Shown: positions 45,901 to 57,840 of the stretch, piece after piece
Layout: each line of letters opens with the position of its first letter
Numbering within the stretch: position 1 is the stretch's first letter
Assembly (NCBI RefSeq): GCF_036588685.1
Contig: NC_086378.1
Span: 32,031,578 to 32,095,577, forward strand
Origin: Mytilus trossulus
Lineage: Eukaryota > Mollusca > Bivalvia > Mytilida > Mytilidae
Direction: 5' to 3'
DNA length: 64,000 nt
Notes under the pieces: model-generated
Database searches by the model: none
Seen by the model: the letters and a program-made list of their open reading frames with translations, nothing else
What the model was told of the DNA's origin: nothing
Translations under genes and position numbers: made by a program

Positions 45901-48900
45901 TTTAATATTCAGTACTATTTTGTTACTTTGAAATTATTGTAATATATTTAGGTACCATTAAATTAAAGACTCATGATTTTACATACAAAATGTGGCAGGC
46001 TTAAACATGTTAACAAGATCCTAAACCTCCCCTAACCTGGGACAGTGGTGCAACAATACAACATAAGAAGGAAGTTCATGTATCACATGCATATCAGTGA
46101 TATGGTTTTAGAAAAAAAATAGGTTTCCTTTCAATGATAATAAGCATGATGAGTACGTCGCAACAAAGTTTTTACCTATAAATTTAGACAAGTCAGTAAG
46201 AGAAGATTAATCACAAACATTGAGACTAAGCTACCATTTATCATATGTATTACCAGTAATTTTATTTGACTAATTTTTGATTATTTTTACATTTGTTTTA
46301 TTTTATAAAAATATTTGAGTTATGTCCCTTTATATATCATTATGTATAATATTCTCAAGTTTAATAGTTTGATGCTAATTTTGAGTTATGTCCCTTTATA
46401 TGTCATTATGGATATTCTCAAGTTAAATAGTTTGCTGCTAATTTTGCCCAACTAAGTTTTTTTAGGGAATCAACATGTATTTCTATGTTGATTCCCTAAA
46501 ATTAGTTATAAGATTTATGTGATTTCCCAAACTAATTTAGACTAGAATATTCATATTTTTTATTTGAAGGAGAATAGTATATATCATATACATACATGTA
46601 GGCTTCATGGCTTAATATAAAGCTACATAAAAATAGGAAGATAAACCTCTGTTTTATAGATATTTCTTTAAGAAAAAACCATATCGACATTAAAATGTAA
46701 TAATTAAAATGTAATAATGTAAGGTAAAGAATTACACTATCACTTTTAATCAGGGGTGGAATAAAGGGGGACAGAGAGCTCTGCATCACCCTTTTAGTTG
46801 GACCCCCTCTTAGGAAGTAAGTGGCCCCCGGCTCATATGAAAATTCTGGATCCACCACTGTTAATTACAAAACTATGAACAACTACCAAACAAGTGGGAG
46901 GGTTAACTATCTATAAAACAAAAAAATGTAAATTTCAGTACCAAGTCAGGAATATGACAGTTGTGTTCCATTAGATGGTCTAGTATAAGGTTTGAATTTG
47001 TAAGATTTCATTGAATTCCCCTTTTTAGATTTACCTTTGATTTCACTACATGTATTTGCTTATAGTTTTATCATACAATTTATTAAAAGTGCAAAATTGA
47101 AAAAAAAAATTCAAACTGCCATAATTTTTTATATTTGTTTAAGATCTACCAATTAATTTTTCTTGGCCTAAAGTAAAGATTTTTCGGTTTATGTATTTAT
47201 TCAAGAATATGATGTAATATGATAATTAATAAAGTTAAATTAGACATTGTTGAAATATCAATAAACATTATACTAAAATATTTATTGAATCTTTGCCATG
47301 TACATTTAATTTGTCTTAATTGATCAAAGTTTTTTTTTTTTAATCAAATTTTGCAATGACATTACACTTAAATGCTTTTCTATGTCATTTTGTCTTTAAT
47401 TGAGAGTTGTCTCATAGGCAATCATGCCACATCTTTACTTTTTAATATCCAAATGTCTTTCTTCAGATAAGGTAAAGTCACCTGAGATCATAAACAATTA
47501 ACCCAGGGGTGGATCCAGTCATTTTAAAAAGGGGTTCCATTACACAGGATAAAAAGGGGCTTTCCAACCATATGTCCCCATTCAAAAGCATTGGTTGTCA
47601 AATAAAAAGGGGGGTTCCAACCCAGGATAAAAAGGGGCTTTCCAACCATATGTCCCCATTCTTAATCAAAGGTCAACAAATAAAAGGGGGGTTTTCCAAC
47701 CCACAGATTCAACATTAGTCATTGGCTTTGGCAGAATCCTTGAATTTAAAGTATCACAGTATCTTATTCATACTCTCTTAAAATATTATTTAACACTACA
47801 GTGCATGAAAAAAGTGCAAGAATATTTGTCACTGACAATTTTGTGCACCACTATTATAATTTATTTTATAGCTCATTTACAAACAAAAAATTATGATGGC
47901 ATTTAAAGTTAGATTTATACAAGCCAGGTGTTTAAGTTGAAAGAAGCAGAATTTTATTTGCTTATATGGTCATATAAGTTTTTAGTACATGCAGTTATAT
48001 TTTTTTTCAGCTGTCATACTTGGTGTAAAATACATATGATCCATACTTATCTACGATTAAAACTTGATTGAAATGAATAGCTCTGATTTAAAGAAAATAC
48101 TTGGGTTAAACATTGTCTAAAAATGAAACTGCTTTATAGCAATATAATCAAATTTTATTGCACATTATTTCTAATTTTTTTTTAAACAAACACACATGTG
48201 ACTGAGTTCTGGAACCCATTAGTTTTTTAATTGAATTGTTTCACATTTTTCATGTTTTTTTTTTTTTATAACCTATTTACAGTGAAGGTTTTTCTCATTA
48301 TTGATTGAAGGCTGTACCTTTGCCTATAATTGCTTACATCAAGTTCCTTTCAACTTTGGTGGATAGTTCTGTCAATGGCAACCATACCACATTTCCTTTA
48401 ATTTTTCTTAAGATGTTTAAATTTAATTTGAGTTTTGACAGTTTCTACATGTAAAGGTAAACAGATTATATAAACTTGACCAGAAGTGAACCCATAATAT
48501 TTGTTTTAAAATGTGGTTTATTTTATGAAATTCATCGTTGAAAAATACTAGTGATGAATACTAATGTCCTTGCAAAGTACTTCTAGAAAACTCATTTATA
48601 CGTGTGGGCAATTTATATTTATAATATTTTTCTAAACCTTTTTATACATGTAACATACATGTACTGTAAATTCAGAAATTGTTGTGTGGGTTTATTATTG
48701 TGATTTTTAGATTTTATGAAAAAATGTTAAAAATGTGGGATTAATTATTGTGATTTCAGGAAAAAGTGAATATGTATAATGCCAGTTCTTATTATTGATA
48801 CTGATGCAATTACATTATTCGCCTTGATAAAAAAAACTAGCAATAATTTCTGAATCAACAATATTAATTAATGCTGACTTAAAAGCACCCAAAAGACCAT

Positions 48901-51900
48901 GCCTTCAAATATAATTTTGAATATGACAGTATATTTATAATCAACTATCTTTTTGTCCAGTGTCCAGTGTTTGTGATTGATTTAATTGGTCTTATATAAT
49001 ATCCTGAATTTTTGGTGATGACACAGACAGCTTTCATCCTTTTTTAAGAAACATCCAATTGATATCATCCATACTATGTTTAAGCTTCCTAAACTTTTGT
49101 CCAGCCAAAATTCCAGTTTTGATTTTTTTTTTTTTTTTTTACATAATGTATACTGGTAATTTTTAATGGCTTATATCCAAGAAGTCAAGGACCATAGCAT
49201 GTTAAGTTGCTGTTCTTTGGATATATGTTTATATAATTTTTTTAAGGTTTTAAAACCAAATACACTTTGAAAAACAGCATGAAAATTGAATTCCCATTAT
49301 GAAATTAACCTCTCACATGACTTGTAAAAATTTCTTACTAATTTCTTTGTACTTGATTGATGAAATATATATAACAGTCTTGTAATATTTTTTCTCATAA
49401 AAGCCTTTAGATTATAAGGGAGATCATTGACAACAGTTGAAAAAAGCGGGTCCTATTATACAGCCATGTGATACCCCACTGACTAAATTATGAAGTTGTA
49501 TGGTTTATGTGAATACTGCTTATTTCCAGATAAAACCCACCTCTAAATATTATCATAAATTCCAAGTTTCACTCAGTCAACAAATATTGTTGAAGAAACA
49601 CATGTATCAAATTTCTAAATGAAATCAAGGTTAAATTAGTAAACTTGAAAAGCACCATCAATTAATTCTGACTTAATTTCATCCAAACTTCATTAGGCAT
49701 TGTCTGATTTACCCATCTTATACCCAGATGGAAGCCATATTGACTATTCATAAATGGATTGTGTGTTGTTATATATACAAAATATTTGTTTATAATTTCC
49801 AGAAATCAGAGTTGGTTCCCTTTCTTGAATATGAGGGATGCAATGTTTTATCCCCAAACTCTGGGATGTTTCCCATTTCTTGATTATTGCAGACTTTAAA
49901 AAGCTCTATTTATCCATATGATCAGTAATATAGTATATTCCTTTTTATAGAAATGTACAACTGTATTTTCACATATTTTCCACCATTATTACAGAGAAAA
50001 ACTTCCACACATCATCAACACTTTGGATATCTAGCAATAGGTCCAGGTTGTTGTTGTTGTAACTCTTATTAAAATCCCATATGTATAATAGTGGAAGATA
50101 TTACCTTGCAAAATCGAGGGAATTGTGCAAATGATGATACAAGCATGAAAATTACCACAAAGCATCATTATTATATACTTTCAAAGAAACAACTGCTGGC
50201 CATTAAAAAAAATCATTTTTTCAAGATGGCCACCGCCGTTTAATAGCCAATACAAAGGTCAGTTTTAATATGCAGCGGTCACTTTCCCACATTAATGAAT
50301 CTGTCCATCTTGATCTCTTTAGGTCCAGGAAAGTCTCATTAGAAAACTTGTTATTGAAGACTCAGATAAATATCGCCATCTAAAGATTTATAAGTTCCAG
50401 CCACAGTAACTAAATTTTCATAAAAAAATTAAAATCCAGTTTGAATAAATTGTTAAATTTACAATTTTACTGAATGAAATCAGATTCCAGTGTAGTTGCA
50501 TGTAAATGGTTCGTACAAATATTTTAACACTGTAAAAAATAATTGAATTGATTTAATTTTAAATATATACAAAGACAAATGTTGCCTCAACAAATTTGAA
50601 TTAATTAATTGTTTATAACATGTGGTGCACCAAATTTCTTGCATATTTAATTTACACATCAATATATTTGTTCTTTCGACAAGTAAAATATATTTATAAT
50701 TCTGTCAAAAGTATTAAACTTAAAATAGAATTCCTTCTACAATGGCTTGAGAGTTAAAACTTTTATTCATATTTTTCTCCTTCCATTCAGATTGCATTAA
50801 AATGATATCTTTTGTTTTAAGATATTCACAAATTCACGTTAAAAATGCTGAATTATATGGTTAAATAGATATGCAATCTTGAAATTCAACATTACAAAGA
50901 AATATAACAAATCCAGCAGATATTTTCAAATTAGTAAAGTATGAAATAACACCATTCTCAGCCTTTGTTAGTGAATAGACCACTTTCGAGTTCATCCGTC
51001 ACCGGCAAAAACTCGTCAATTATACACGCCTTTATGACGTCATTTACCAGATAGAGGGGCTCGCCTGTATCCCTGCACTATTTACGTTCATCAAGCGTCT
51101 TAGTGATCGTCTTTGTGCAGGATAAACTAGAAATAATGGTTGCTCTGTAGGTACTTACTGACATTTCCCTAATGACAGCAGTGTTGATTGTCAATTTTGA
51201 GAATTCAATTTGCCGAATAATTCGTACAATATAGAATTATAGTTTTCCAACCACTCGCTCAACATTGGAAGGAAGTGACGACGCCCCTAAACGCACAAAT
51301 GACGATGATAAAGGCGCGTATAATTGACGAGTTTTTGCCGGTGACGGATGAACTCGAAAGTGGTCTATTGATTGGAAATCACTTTAATTAATTGTCTACA
51401 CATATATTTTGTGCTTATATTATTTTTTATTATGATAAGTATATTGTATTAATAAAATAATTATATATGGAGCATATTATTGTTTATTTGAGACTATATC
51501 AGTATATAAACTATCACTAGTGATGGAAACTAAAATTTCTTTGATGGGAAAGTTTTTTTCATTTTTAAAGAGCAATACACAAAATCATGAAAATGTATTC
51601 CCAAATCATATACCTATAAGGGGAAATTACCTTGAAATAATTAGACTGTATAGTGCACATACAGGAGGCCTAATACAGGGGTCTGAATGGGAGGTCTTTC
51701 ATTTCTGTATTCTAGATTTCTTAAGGTAATTATACATTTTTGGTACCAAATTTTTCTCTATTCTTTAAATCTTAAAATTGATTGGTTTCTCAGTATTTCT
51801 TTCATGATTTGAGTACCAAATTATTTTCCATTTTTTTTCTAGAACCTGCATTTTTCTTAATTCTGTTTTCTTTTTACCCATTTTTCACTAATTTTTGCCT

Positions 51901-54900
51901 ACTATCCTCTTTTCTCTAAACCCAATAATACCCTCATACATTTTAAAAGTTTCAGTGGTCTAATGCAAGATAATTATGCCATTGGACTAAGCAAATTATT
52001 TTCTTACTTTTCAAGGCATGTTATTCTAAAAAATTTTGAGAAGAAGTTAAAACTCATACATATCTTTATATATTCTTATTTCAGGTATTAAAAAGTATGA
52101 AAAAGAATCATGTCGAGCTGATCATGTAAACACTTGTCGAATATCTCCATATCTACATTTTGGACAAATCAGTCCGAGGGCGATACTAACAGAGGCCAAA
52201 CACATGAAATCACCAAAGTTCCTGAGGAAGCTGGCATGGAGAGATTTATCATACTGGTTATTGTCATTGTGGCCTGATCTACCTAGTCAACCTACAAGAC
52301 CTCAGTATAGGGTAATATAGCTATCTATTCGGCAGTATTCATTAAGAAACGACCATTAAAATTTTTTTTAAAAGGGGAGGGGGGTCATTGAAAAAAATAT
52401 TCTGATCCCTAAAATTTTTTGTAGTTCAGCAGATGACAAAAAACCTATATTCTGAATCAAAATTTTCCCCTATATAGTGTAAAATAGTGTCGAAAAGTAA
52501 AAAAAATTATGTTCTACATTTGCATGAAAAAAATCAGAATCAGACTCAAACAAAAAGCCATACCCCTTCTTTGAAGATAAATAGTTGCTCCCTTAGAAAG
52601 CTTGATTTTGAACTTTCAGAATATTTGTAATAATGTGTTGTATGAATGCTCAGCCCTCATATTTTACCCACACCAGTTGAAAACACAAGACATATCTATG
52701 CAACAGTTTATTATGTGGAATTTTCCCCGTTTTTTATACGACCGCAAATTTTGAAAAAATTTTCGTCGTATATTGCTATCACGTTGGCGTCGTCGTCGTC
52801 CGAATACTTTTAGTTTTCGCACTCTAACTTTAGTAAAAGTGAATAGAAATCTATGAAATTTTAACACAAGGTTTATGACCATAAAAGGAAGGCTGGTATT
52901 GATTTTGGGAGTTTTGGTCCCAACATTTTAGGAATAAGGGGCCAAAAAGGGCCCAAATAAGCATTTTCTTGGTTTTCGCACTATAACTTTAGTTTAAGTT
53001 AATAGAAATCTATGAAATTTTGACACAAGGTTTATGACCACAAAAGAAAGGTTGGGATTGATTTTGGGAGTTTTGGTTTCAACAGTTTAGGAATTAGGGG
53101 CCAAAAAAGGGCCCAAATAAGCATTATTCTTGGTTTTCGCACAAAAACTTTAGTTAAAGTAAATAGAAATCAATGAAATTTAAACACAATGTTTATGACC
53201 ACAAAAGGAAGGTTGGTATTGATTTTGGGAGTTTCCGTCCCAACAGTTTAGGAATTAGGGGCCAAAAAGGGACCCAAATAAGCATTTTTCTTGGTTTTCG
53301 CACCATAGCGTTAGTATAAGTAAATAGAAATCTATGAAATTTTAACACAAGGTTTATGACTATTAAAGGAAGGTTGGTATTGATTTTTGGAGTTTTGGTC
53401 CAAACAGTTAAGGAAAAAGGGGCCCAAAGGGTCCAAAATTAAATTTTGTTTGATTTCATCAAAATTGAATAATTGGGGTTCTTTAATATGCCGAATCTAA
53501 CTGTGTATGTAGATTCTTAATTTTTGGTCCCGTTTTCAAATTGGTCTACATTAAGGTCCAAAGGGTCCAAAATTAAACTTAGTTTGATTTTAACAAAAAT
53601 TGAAACCTTTGGGTTCTTTGATATGCTGAATCTAAAAATGTACTTAGATTTTTGATTATTGGCCCAGTTTTCAAGTTGGCCCAAATCGAGGTCCAAAATT
53701 AAACATTGTTTGATTTCATCAAAAATTGAATAATTGGGGTTCTTTGATATGCCAAATCTAACTGTGTATGTAGATTCTTAATTTTTGGTCCAGTTTTAAA
53801 ATTGGTCTAAATTAAAGTGCAAAGGGTCCAAAATTAAACTTAGTTTGATTTTTAACAAAAATTAAATTCTTGGGCCTCAATGATATGCTGAATCTAAACA
53901 TGTACTTAGATTTTTGATTATGGGCCCAGTTTTCAAGTTGGTCCAAATCAGGATCTAAAATTATTATATTAAGTATTGTGCAATAGCAAGTCTTTTCAAT
54001 TGCACAGTATTGTGCAATGGCAAGAAATATCTAATTTCACAATATTGTGAAATAGCAAATTTTTTTTTAATTAAGAGTTATCTTTCTTTGTCCAGTATAG
54101 TAAGCAAGAAATATCTGCAAGATTTTTTTTAATTGGAGTTATCTTTCTTTGTCCAGAATCAACTTAAATCTTTGTTATATACAATATACAATGTATATTC
54201 ACTTTTTACTACCAACTGATAAATTTAAATAATCTTTACCATTCAGTGATAACAAGCAGTTTTTTTACATCTTAATATTTTATGATGTATTTAAATGAGT
54301 AGTAATTGTTGCAAACTCCATTAGAATATTTTAATTGAAATTAGTTTTGGAATAAGGGAAAGGGGGATGTGATTAAAAAATTGGGTTCAATTTTTCTCAT
54401 TTGAAATTTCATAAATAAAAAGAAAATTTCTTCAAACATTTTTTTGAGAGGATTAATATTCAACAGCATAGTGAATTGCTCTAAGAGAAAACAAAAATTT
54501 TAAGTTCATTTGAATACATTCATTCTGTGTCAGAAACCTATGCTGTGTCAACTATTTAATCACAATCCAAATTTAGAGCGGAATCCAGCTTGAATGTTGT
54601 GTCCATACTTGCCCCAACCGTTCAGGGTTCAACCTCTGCGGTCGTATAAAGCTACGCCCTGCGGAGCATCTGGTTTTTATTTTTTTTGCCCTATTTTTTT
54701 TAATTCTGTATATTTTAGTACCCCATTATTCTCTTCTATTAATTTTTTCCCCAGTTTCTCTAAAAAGAAAAATTATTTTCTGTAGATTAGGAAAATTATT
54801 CTTTAATCTGATGTTACACTTCAAATTTTTAAATTATTAATATGTGACCAATTTTAATTATTTTTCAGCATCAGAGATGGAGTAAGAACAAAGCCCACTT

Positions 54901-57840
54901 AAAAGCCTGGCAGAGAGGGAACACAGGATTTCCATTGGTGGATGCTGCTATGAGGCAGTTATGGTTGACCGGATGGATGAACAACTATATGAGACATGTG
55001 GTAGCTTCATTCCTCATCTCTTATCTCCATCTTCATTGGATCGAGGGGTACAGATGGTTTCAGGTGTGTATCTGTATTTCATTTAGTAGCGGAGGGGGCA
55101 TTTGGTTTTACTGTCTACGAATGTTCATTGGATCATACATACGTCCCAAAATAGGTTTCTGTTCTCTAATTATACACCCGTCTTTTAGACAGGACGTATT
55201 ATGGTATACCGTTGTCCGTCATTCCGTCTGTCCATCCGTCCGTCTGTCGTCCACACTTTGGACAATAACTCAAACACACTTTGACCAATTTTCATGAAAC
55301 TTAAGTGTATTGTTTATATCTATTGACATAAGCTCCCTTTCGTATTTTTTTATTTATTATTAGGGGGGGGGGGTATTTGACAGGGCTCACACTATTTCTA
55401 GTTGATCATATAAATTCATTTTAAGCATAAAAGACAAGTTAAAAGAGCAACGGGTGTATCATGCGCTAAAGCGCAGCCCTTTATTTTAGTTTACCTTAGT
55501 TAACCAACCAAATGTTATGAAACTTATTTAATCCTACAATACAGGGTAAAATATTTAGCCCCTTAAATATCTTGAAAAGGTGCTTCATAACCTATCAATA
55601 TTATTTTTAGAATCAATTCTAGATTTTTTATGTTTCAACTACATCTTTATCAAATTATAAAAAATGTAAGGAGATTTTCATGAAGCATTCATCCTATATC
55701 ATTCCTCTACCAACTTGACAACTAAGCTATCTTTCTAATTTATGAGATGTTTTTATTGAAAAATTTAATGTAAGAAAATGTAAATATTTACAAAGTGATT
55801 CTATAGTAATTAATTACATCTGCAACCATAAGTGCAACATATCTGTATGAATGGTAATTTATGTTTATTTATTCATTAGCCAATAGAGCTGTCTATTCAA
55901 TATGTTTTATCATGTTAAATTGATATTAATGTACATGATTCATGTTACACTGTATTGTAATAAACATTTTTCTTTTATCTTCTTTTTTTTTCATTCTTCT
56001 TACTTTTTTTTCTTCTGGTTCTTTTTTTTCTCAATTTCTATTTCTATTTATTTTTCATTTAGAAAATATGAATATCATGTATTAAAATCATTATCTGATA
56101 TTTGTTTAAAATTTTTTTTACTTCCTCATTTTTTTTCTTTGATTCTCTTTTCTTTTTTCTTTTTTTATTTAAAATCAATGTGTGTCATGCATTAAAATCA
56201 TTATCTCATATTTTATTATAACCATTATCTGATTGCAACGTTTTTATCTCACTTTCTTTCTTTCTTTCTTATTTTTTTCATTCATTCGTCTATTCTTTCT
56301 TTTCTTTCCCTTTTTTCTCATCTATCTGTCTTTTTCTTCATGCATGCAAATCAGTATATATTATTTCATCAAACCAATTTAATTTAATTTTAGGACACAC
56401 TTCTAGATGCAGATGTGGCTATTAATGCTATGATGTGGCAGAATGGTGGCATGAGTGGCCTTGATCAGTGGAATTTTGTCATGCACCCAATAGATGCTGC
56501 CATGACCTGTGACCCAGATGGAACATATGTACGTCAGTGGTGTCCAGAATTAGCCAGTGTTCCAAAAGAATTTATACATCAGCCATGGAAATGTCCACCA
56601 TCCATTATGAAGAGATGTAAAGTAGAACTTGGTATGTTTTTGTTTAAAAATGAGAATGGAAATAGGGAATGTGTCAAAGAGACAACAAACCGACCAAAGA
56701 GAAGACAACATTGTATATTGTTTGTTTAGTATAGTGGATTCTTTATTATTCGTGGAGTACATACATTTCGTTGATACAAGTGAACTATGAATTCTTAAAA
56801 GATTTTAACAAAAACCAATGTTATATGTTGCAGAAATTGTAAAAATCATGAAAGCAATTTCAATTTTAAAAGGAATGAATTATCAATAATAGGTTTGAAG
56901 TAGTCCAAATGAGTTTGACGTCTTGAAAGGCTATTATACTTATTTGCATTGAGGCCTTACAGCTAGACTTCATAATAATTTGGACTAGGTTTTAAGCAGT
57001 TAATTAGTAACTGTTGATTCATGTGATGATAATATTTTTCGTGAAATTTGAAAAATTCTGCATACTTGTTTAAGTTATAGAAAATATGCATTTCATTGAA
57101 TATTAATATTGATGGTTAAATGGGTACCCCATATATAATTATAAATAAATATAAATCCAAAGTTTATGAAAATTAAATTTAATATCAGCTGAATTGAGAC
57201 AGCAAACCTTCATTGAAAATTGACACAAAACACAGGTAACCCTCAGGTAGGTAATGGTATTTTTTTCAAAACAAAATCCAAGATGACAGTTAAAAGAAAA
57301 AATAACACCATCACATTCAATGCTTGTTCATAAAGATGTGTAAATCTATATAAAGTTATTTTTGCATTTTATAAATCGACAGCACCAGGTATATAGGTGA
57401 AATACACTCCCCCCTAAAATTCTGAAAAAGAAATTAAATGTCCATTTCATTAGTTTCTTTTGTATCTTTCAGGCAATCAGTATCCTAATCGTATCATAAT
57501 CGATTTAGAAGTGGCCAGAGAACAGTCATTGCAGGATGTGGTAGAAGTCCGTAAGAAGTTTCCTGATTTTGTCGATCGTCGGTCAGGAAATGACCTTGTA
57601 CCTGTAGACAATGGACGACTTCTTATACCTGTTATTACAAGAATGGAATTTAAATATAAGACAACTAATCCAGAGTCTAAGGATAATCCACACACAGCTG
57701 TTTTACGAGGTTATCGAAGCAGAAAAAGGGATGAAGCTATAGCATTTGCTAATGAGAGAGACTTTCTGGCCAGTACAATGAATGAATGTGTTCAGAGACA
57801 AGAAAGACATCAGAAAGCTTTAAAACAAGGAAATTTTTAA
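39941..57840 (+). CDS. Cryptochrome/photolyase family protein (plant-like cryptochrome type)
   Basis: Six exons in phase: 39941-41155, 42994-43078, 52085-52311, 54869-55063, 56394-56631 and 57473-57840, total 775 aa. Residues 1-197 are a Ser/Lys-rich extension with a likely nuclear-localisation run (KHKKKKKKG, ~180). The photolyase N-domain starts at PVIYWLRRDLRMYDNPAL (198). The FAD domain runs from ~440 with ISPYLHFGQISPR, RWSKNKAHLKAW, TGFPLVDAAMRQL, TGWMNNYMRHVVASFL and NPIDAAMTCDP-like segments. By alignment to E. coli photolyase, the Trp triad is W513, W566, W589 and the FAD-N5 Asn is N585. The CPD-contact positions E274, R342 and W384 appear as K482, Y549 and N591. This argues against a standard class I CPD photolyase and fits a light receptor or divergent repair enzyme. 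The motif GIGSVTHFMEC at the end of exon 1 recalls plant-like CRYs of marine invertebrates. The start is the first ATG of the open frame. AATAAA lies at 58095. Confidence 0.88.
41955..42480. repeat. Two dispersed repeats head to head in CRY intron 1
   Basis: 41960-42080 has 'gaaaatggtgaatgtgtcaa', 'caaggccactaatgggtcttc' in plus orientation. 42180-42480 has, in minus orientation, the 'gatgtggtgtgagtgccaat', 'caaagtt..ggccttcaacac', 'ctataaagggcccaa', 'caaacaggaaaaccaac' family. Both families recur elsewhere in this window. Confidence 0.6.
43178..43537 (-). mobile_element. tRNA-derived SINE with 9-bp target duplication
   Basis: Minus strand: the head is a tRNA-like sequence with A box tggtgtagtggttag and B box ggttcgattcc. 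It is followed by a body (including 'cttgcacgttaaagacaccc') and an A/T-rich tail. The duplication atgtggtat flanks it (43169-43177 and 43538-43546). The host is a 'gatgtggtatgattgccaatg' repeat that continues to ~43690. The element is inserted in intron 2 of the cryptochrome gene. It resembles tRNA-related mollusc SINEs; the exact family is unassigned. Confidence 0.82.
44904..45216 (+). repeat. Dispersed 'atgcccc...ggggcat' repeat
   Basis: 'cacagatgccccgcctgcac', 'gttcagtggaccgtgaaatt', 'aaaattagaaagatcatatc' and the far end 'cataatgcccctacaactattttaggtggggcat' are present. The last part is a short inverted repeat (atgcccc/ggggcat). The left part is shared with 14868-15075. Confidence 0.65.
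46310..46450 (+). repeat. Two-copy tandem repeat, ~66 bp
   Basis: 'gagttatgtccctttatat', 'tcattatg', 'atattctcaagtt' and 'aatagtttg.tgctaatttt' occur twice in a row with small differences (an indel of about 6 bases). Confidence 0.75.
46461..46500. repeat. Perfect 16-bp hairpin
   Basis: tttagggaatcaacat at 46461-46476 and its exact reverse complement at 46485-46500 are separated by 8 bases. It follows the tandem pair directly. It may be the remains of a small foldback element. There is no U-tract context to suggest an RNA terminator. Confidence 0.8.
46745..46870. repeat. 'ggggtgga...ggatccacc' dispersed repeat
   Basis: The left edge 'caggggtggaa' and right edge 'ctggatccaccactg' form short inverted ends. 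It contains 'ggccccctcttaggaag'-like GC-rich bits. Related sequence is at 47505-47710 and 60725-60885. Confidence 0.5.
47505..47715 (+). repeat. Tandem duplication of an ~85-bp unit
   Basis: Starting at 'caggggtggatccag', the block 'caggataaaaaggggctttcc', 'aaccatatgtccccattc', then 'caaataaaaaggggggttcc' occurs twice with few changes. A 69-codon open frame passes through but is repeat-driven. Confidence 0.65.
50974..51369. mobile_element. Non-autonomous TIR element with ~70-bp TIRs
   Basis: The left arm 50974-51043 (aatagaccactttcgagttc... through the 'aaaactcgtcaattata' part) is mirrored almost perfectly by the right arm 51297-51369. The arms carry few mismatches, in the 'cgcctttatgacgtcattt' region. 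The TA in 'aatagacc/ggtctatt' could be a TA target duplication (Tc1/mariner-like). The ~250-bp centre has no ORF. Confidence 0.78.
52730..54672 (-). mobile_element. Second copy of the 'tatacgacc'-ended element
   Basis: Read on the minus strand it starts 'accagatgctccgcagggcg', 'tttatacgaccgcagaggtt' and ends near 'ggtcgtataaaaa'. The interior is the same sort of ~180-bp units (at 52800-53400: 'catagatttctattcactt', 'gggaccaaaactcccaaaat' type) and ~130-bp units (53400-53960). It lies inverted relative to 12408-13940, within cryptochrome intron 3, and is longer than that copy. Confidence 0.7.
55165..55495 (+). repeat. Dispersed repeat in CRY intron 4
   Basis: 'agacaggacgtattatggtatacc' begins the stretch, followed by 'gtccgtctgtcgtccacac', 'caattttcatgaaactta' and the end 'cgggtgtatcatgcgctaaa', 'gcgcagccct'. 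A G run lies at 55363-55371. This looks like a dispersed bivalve repeat. Confidence 0.5.
55970..56345 (+). repeat. Pyrimidine-rich tract with a duplicated segment
   Basis: Mostly T and C ('ctttctttctttctt', 'ttcttttctttccc'), broken by two related segments 'catgtattaaaatcattatct' and 'catgcattaaaatcattatct' about 100 bp apart. It precedes exon 5 of the cryptochrome gene by about 50 bases, so it also serves as an extended polypyrimidine environment. Confidence 0.7.

Larger units (their letters stand above)
43079..52084. other. 9-kb intron 2 of the cryptochrome gene
   Basis: No extra exon is needed: the flanking exons join in phase and in family order (SFLTEG|IKKYE). Besides the SINE, the 'atgcccc' repeat, a tandem pair, a hairpin and the TIR element listed separately, 43700-44900, 45220-46300 and 47720-50970 are AT-rich, with isolated repeat fragments such as 'gagttgtctcataggcaatc' at 47400 and 'tagttctgtcaatggcaacc' near 48363. 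Confidence 0.6.

Noticed and set aside
54594-54785. Cys/Pro-rich 63-aa ORF as a small secreted protein
   Set aside because: It overlaps the end of the 'tatacgacc' repeat and has no start context, signal peptide or homologous exon.
55902-56195. 97-aa plus-strand ORF rich in Phe and Ser
   Set aside because: It is a translation of a pyrimidine-rich intron tract just upstream of a real cryptochrome exon.
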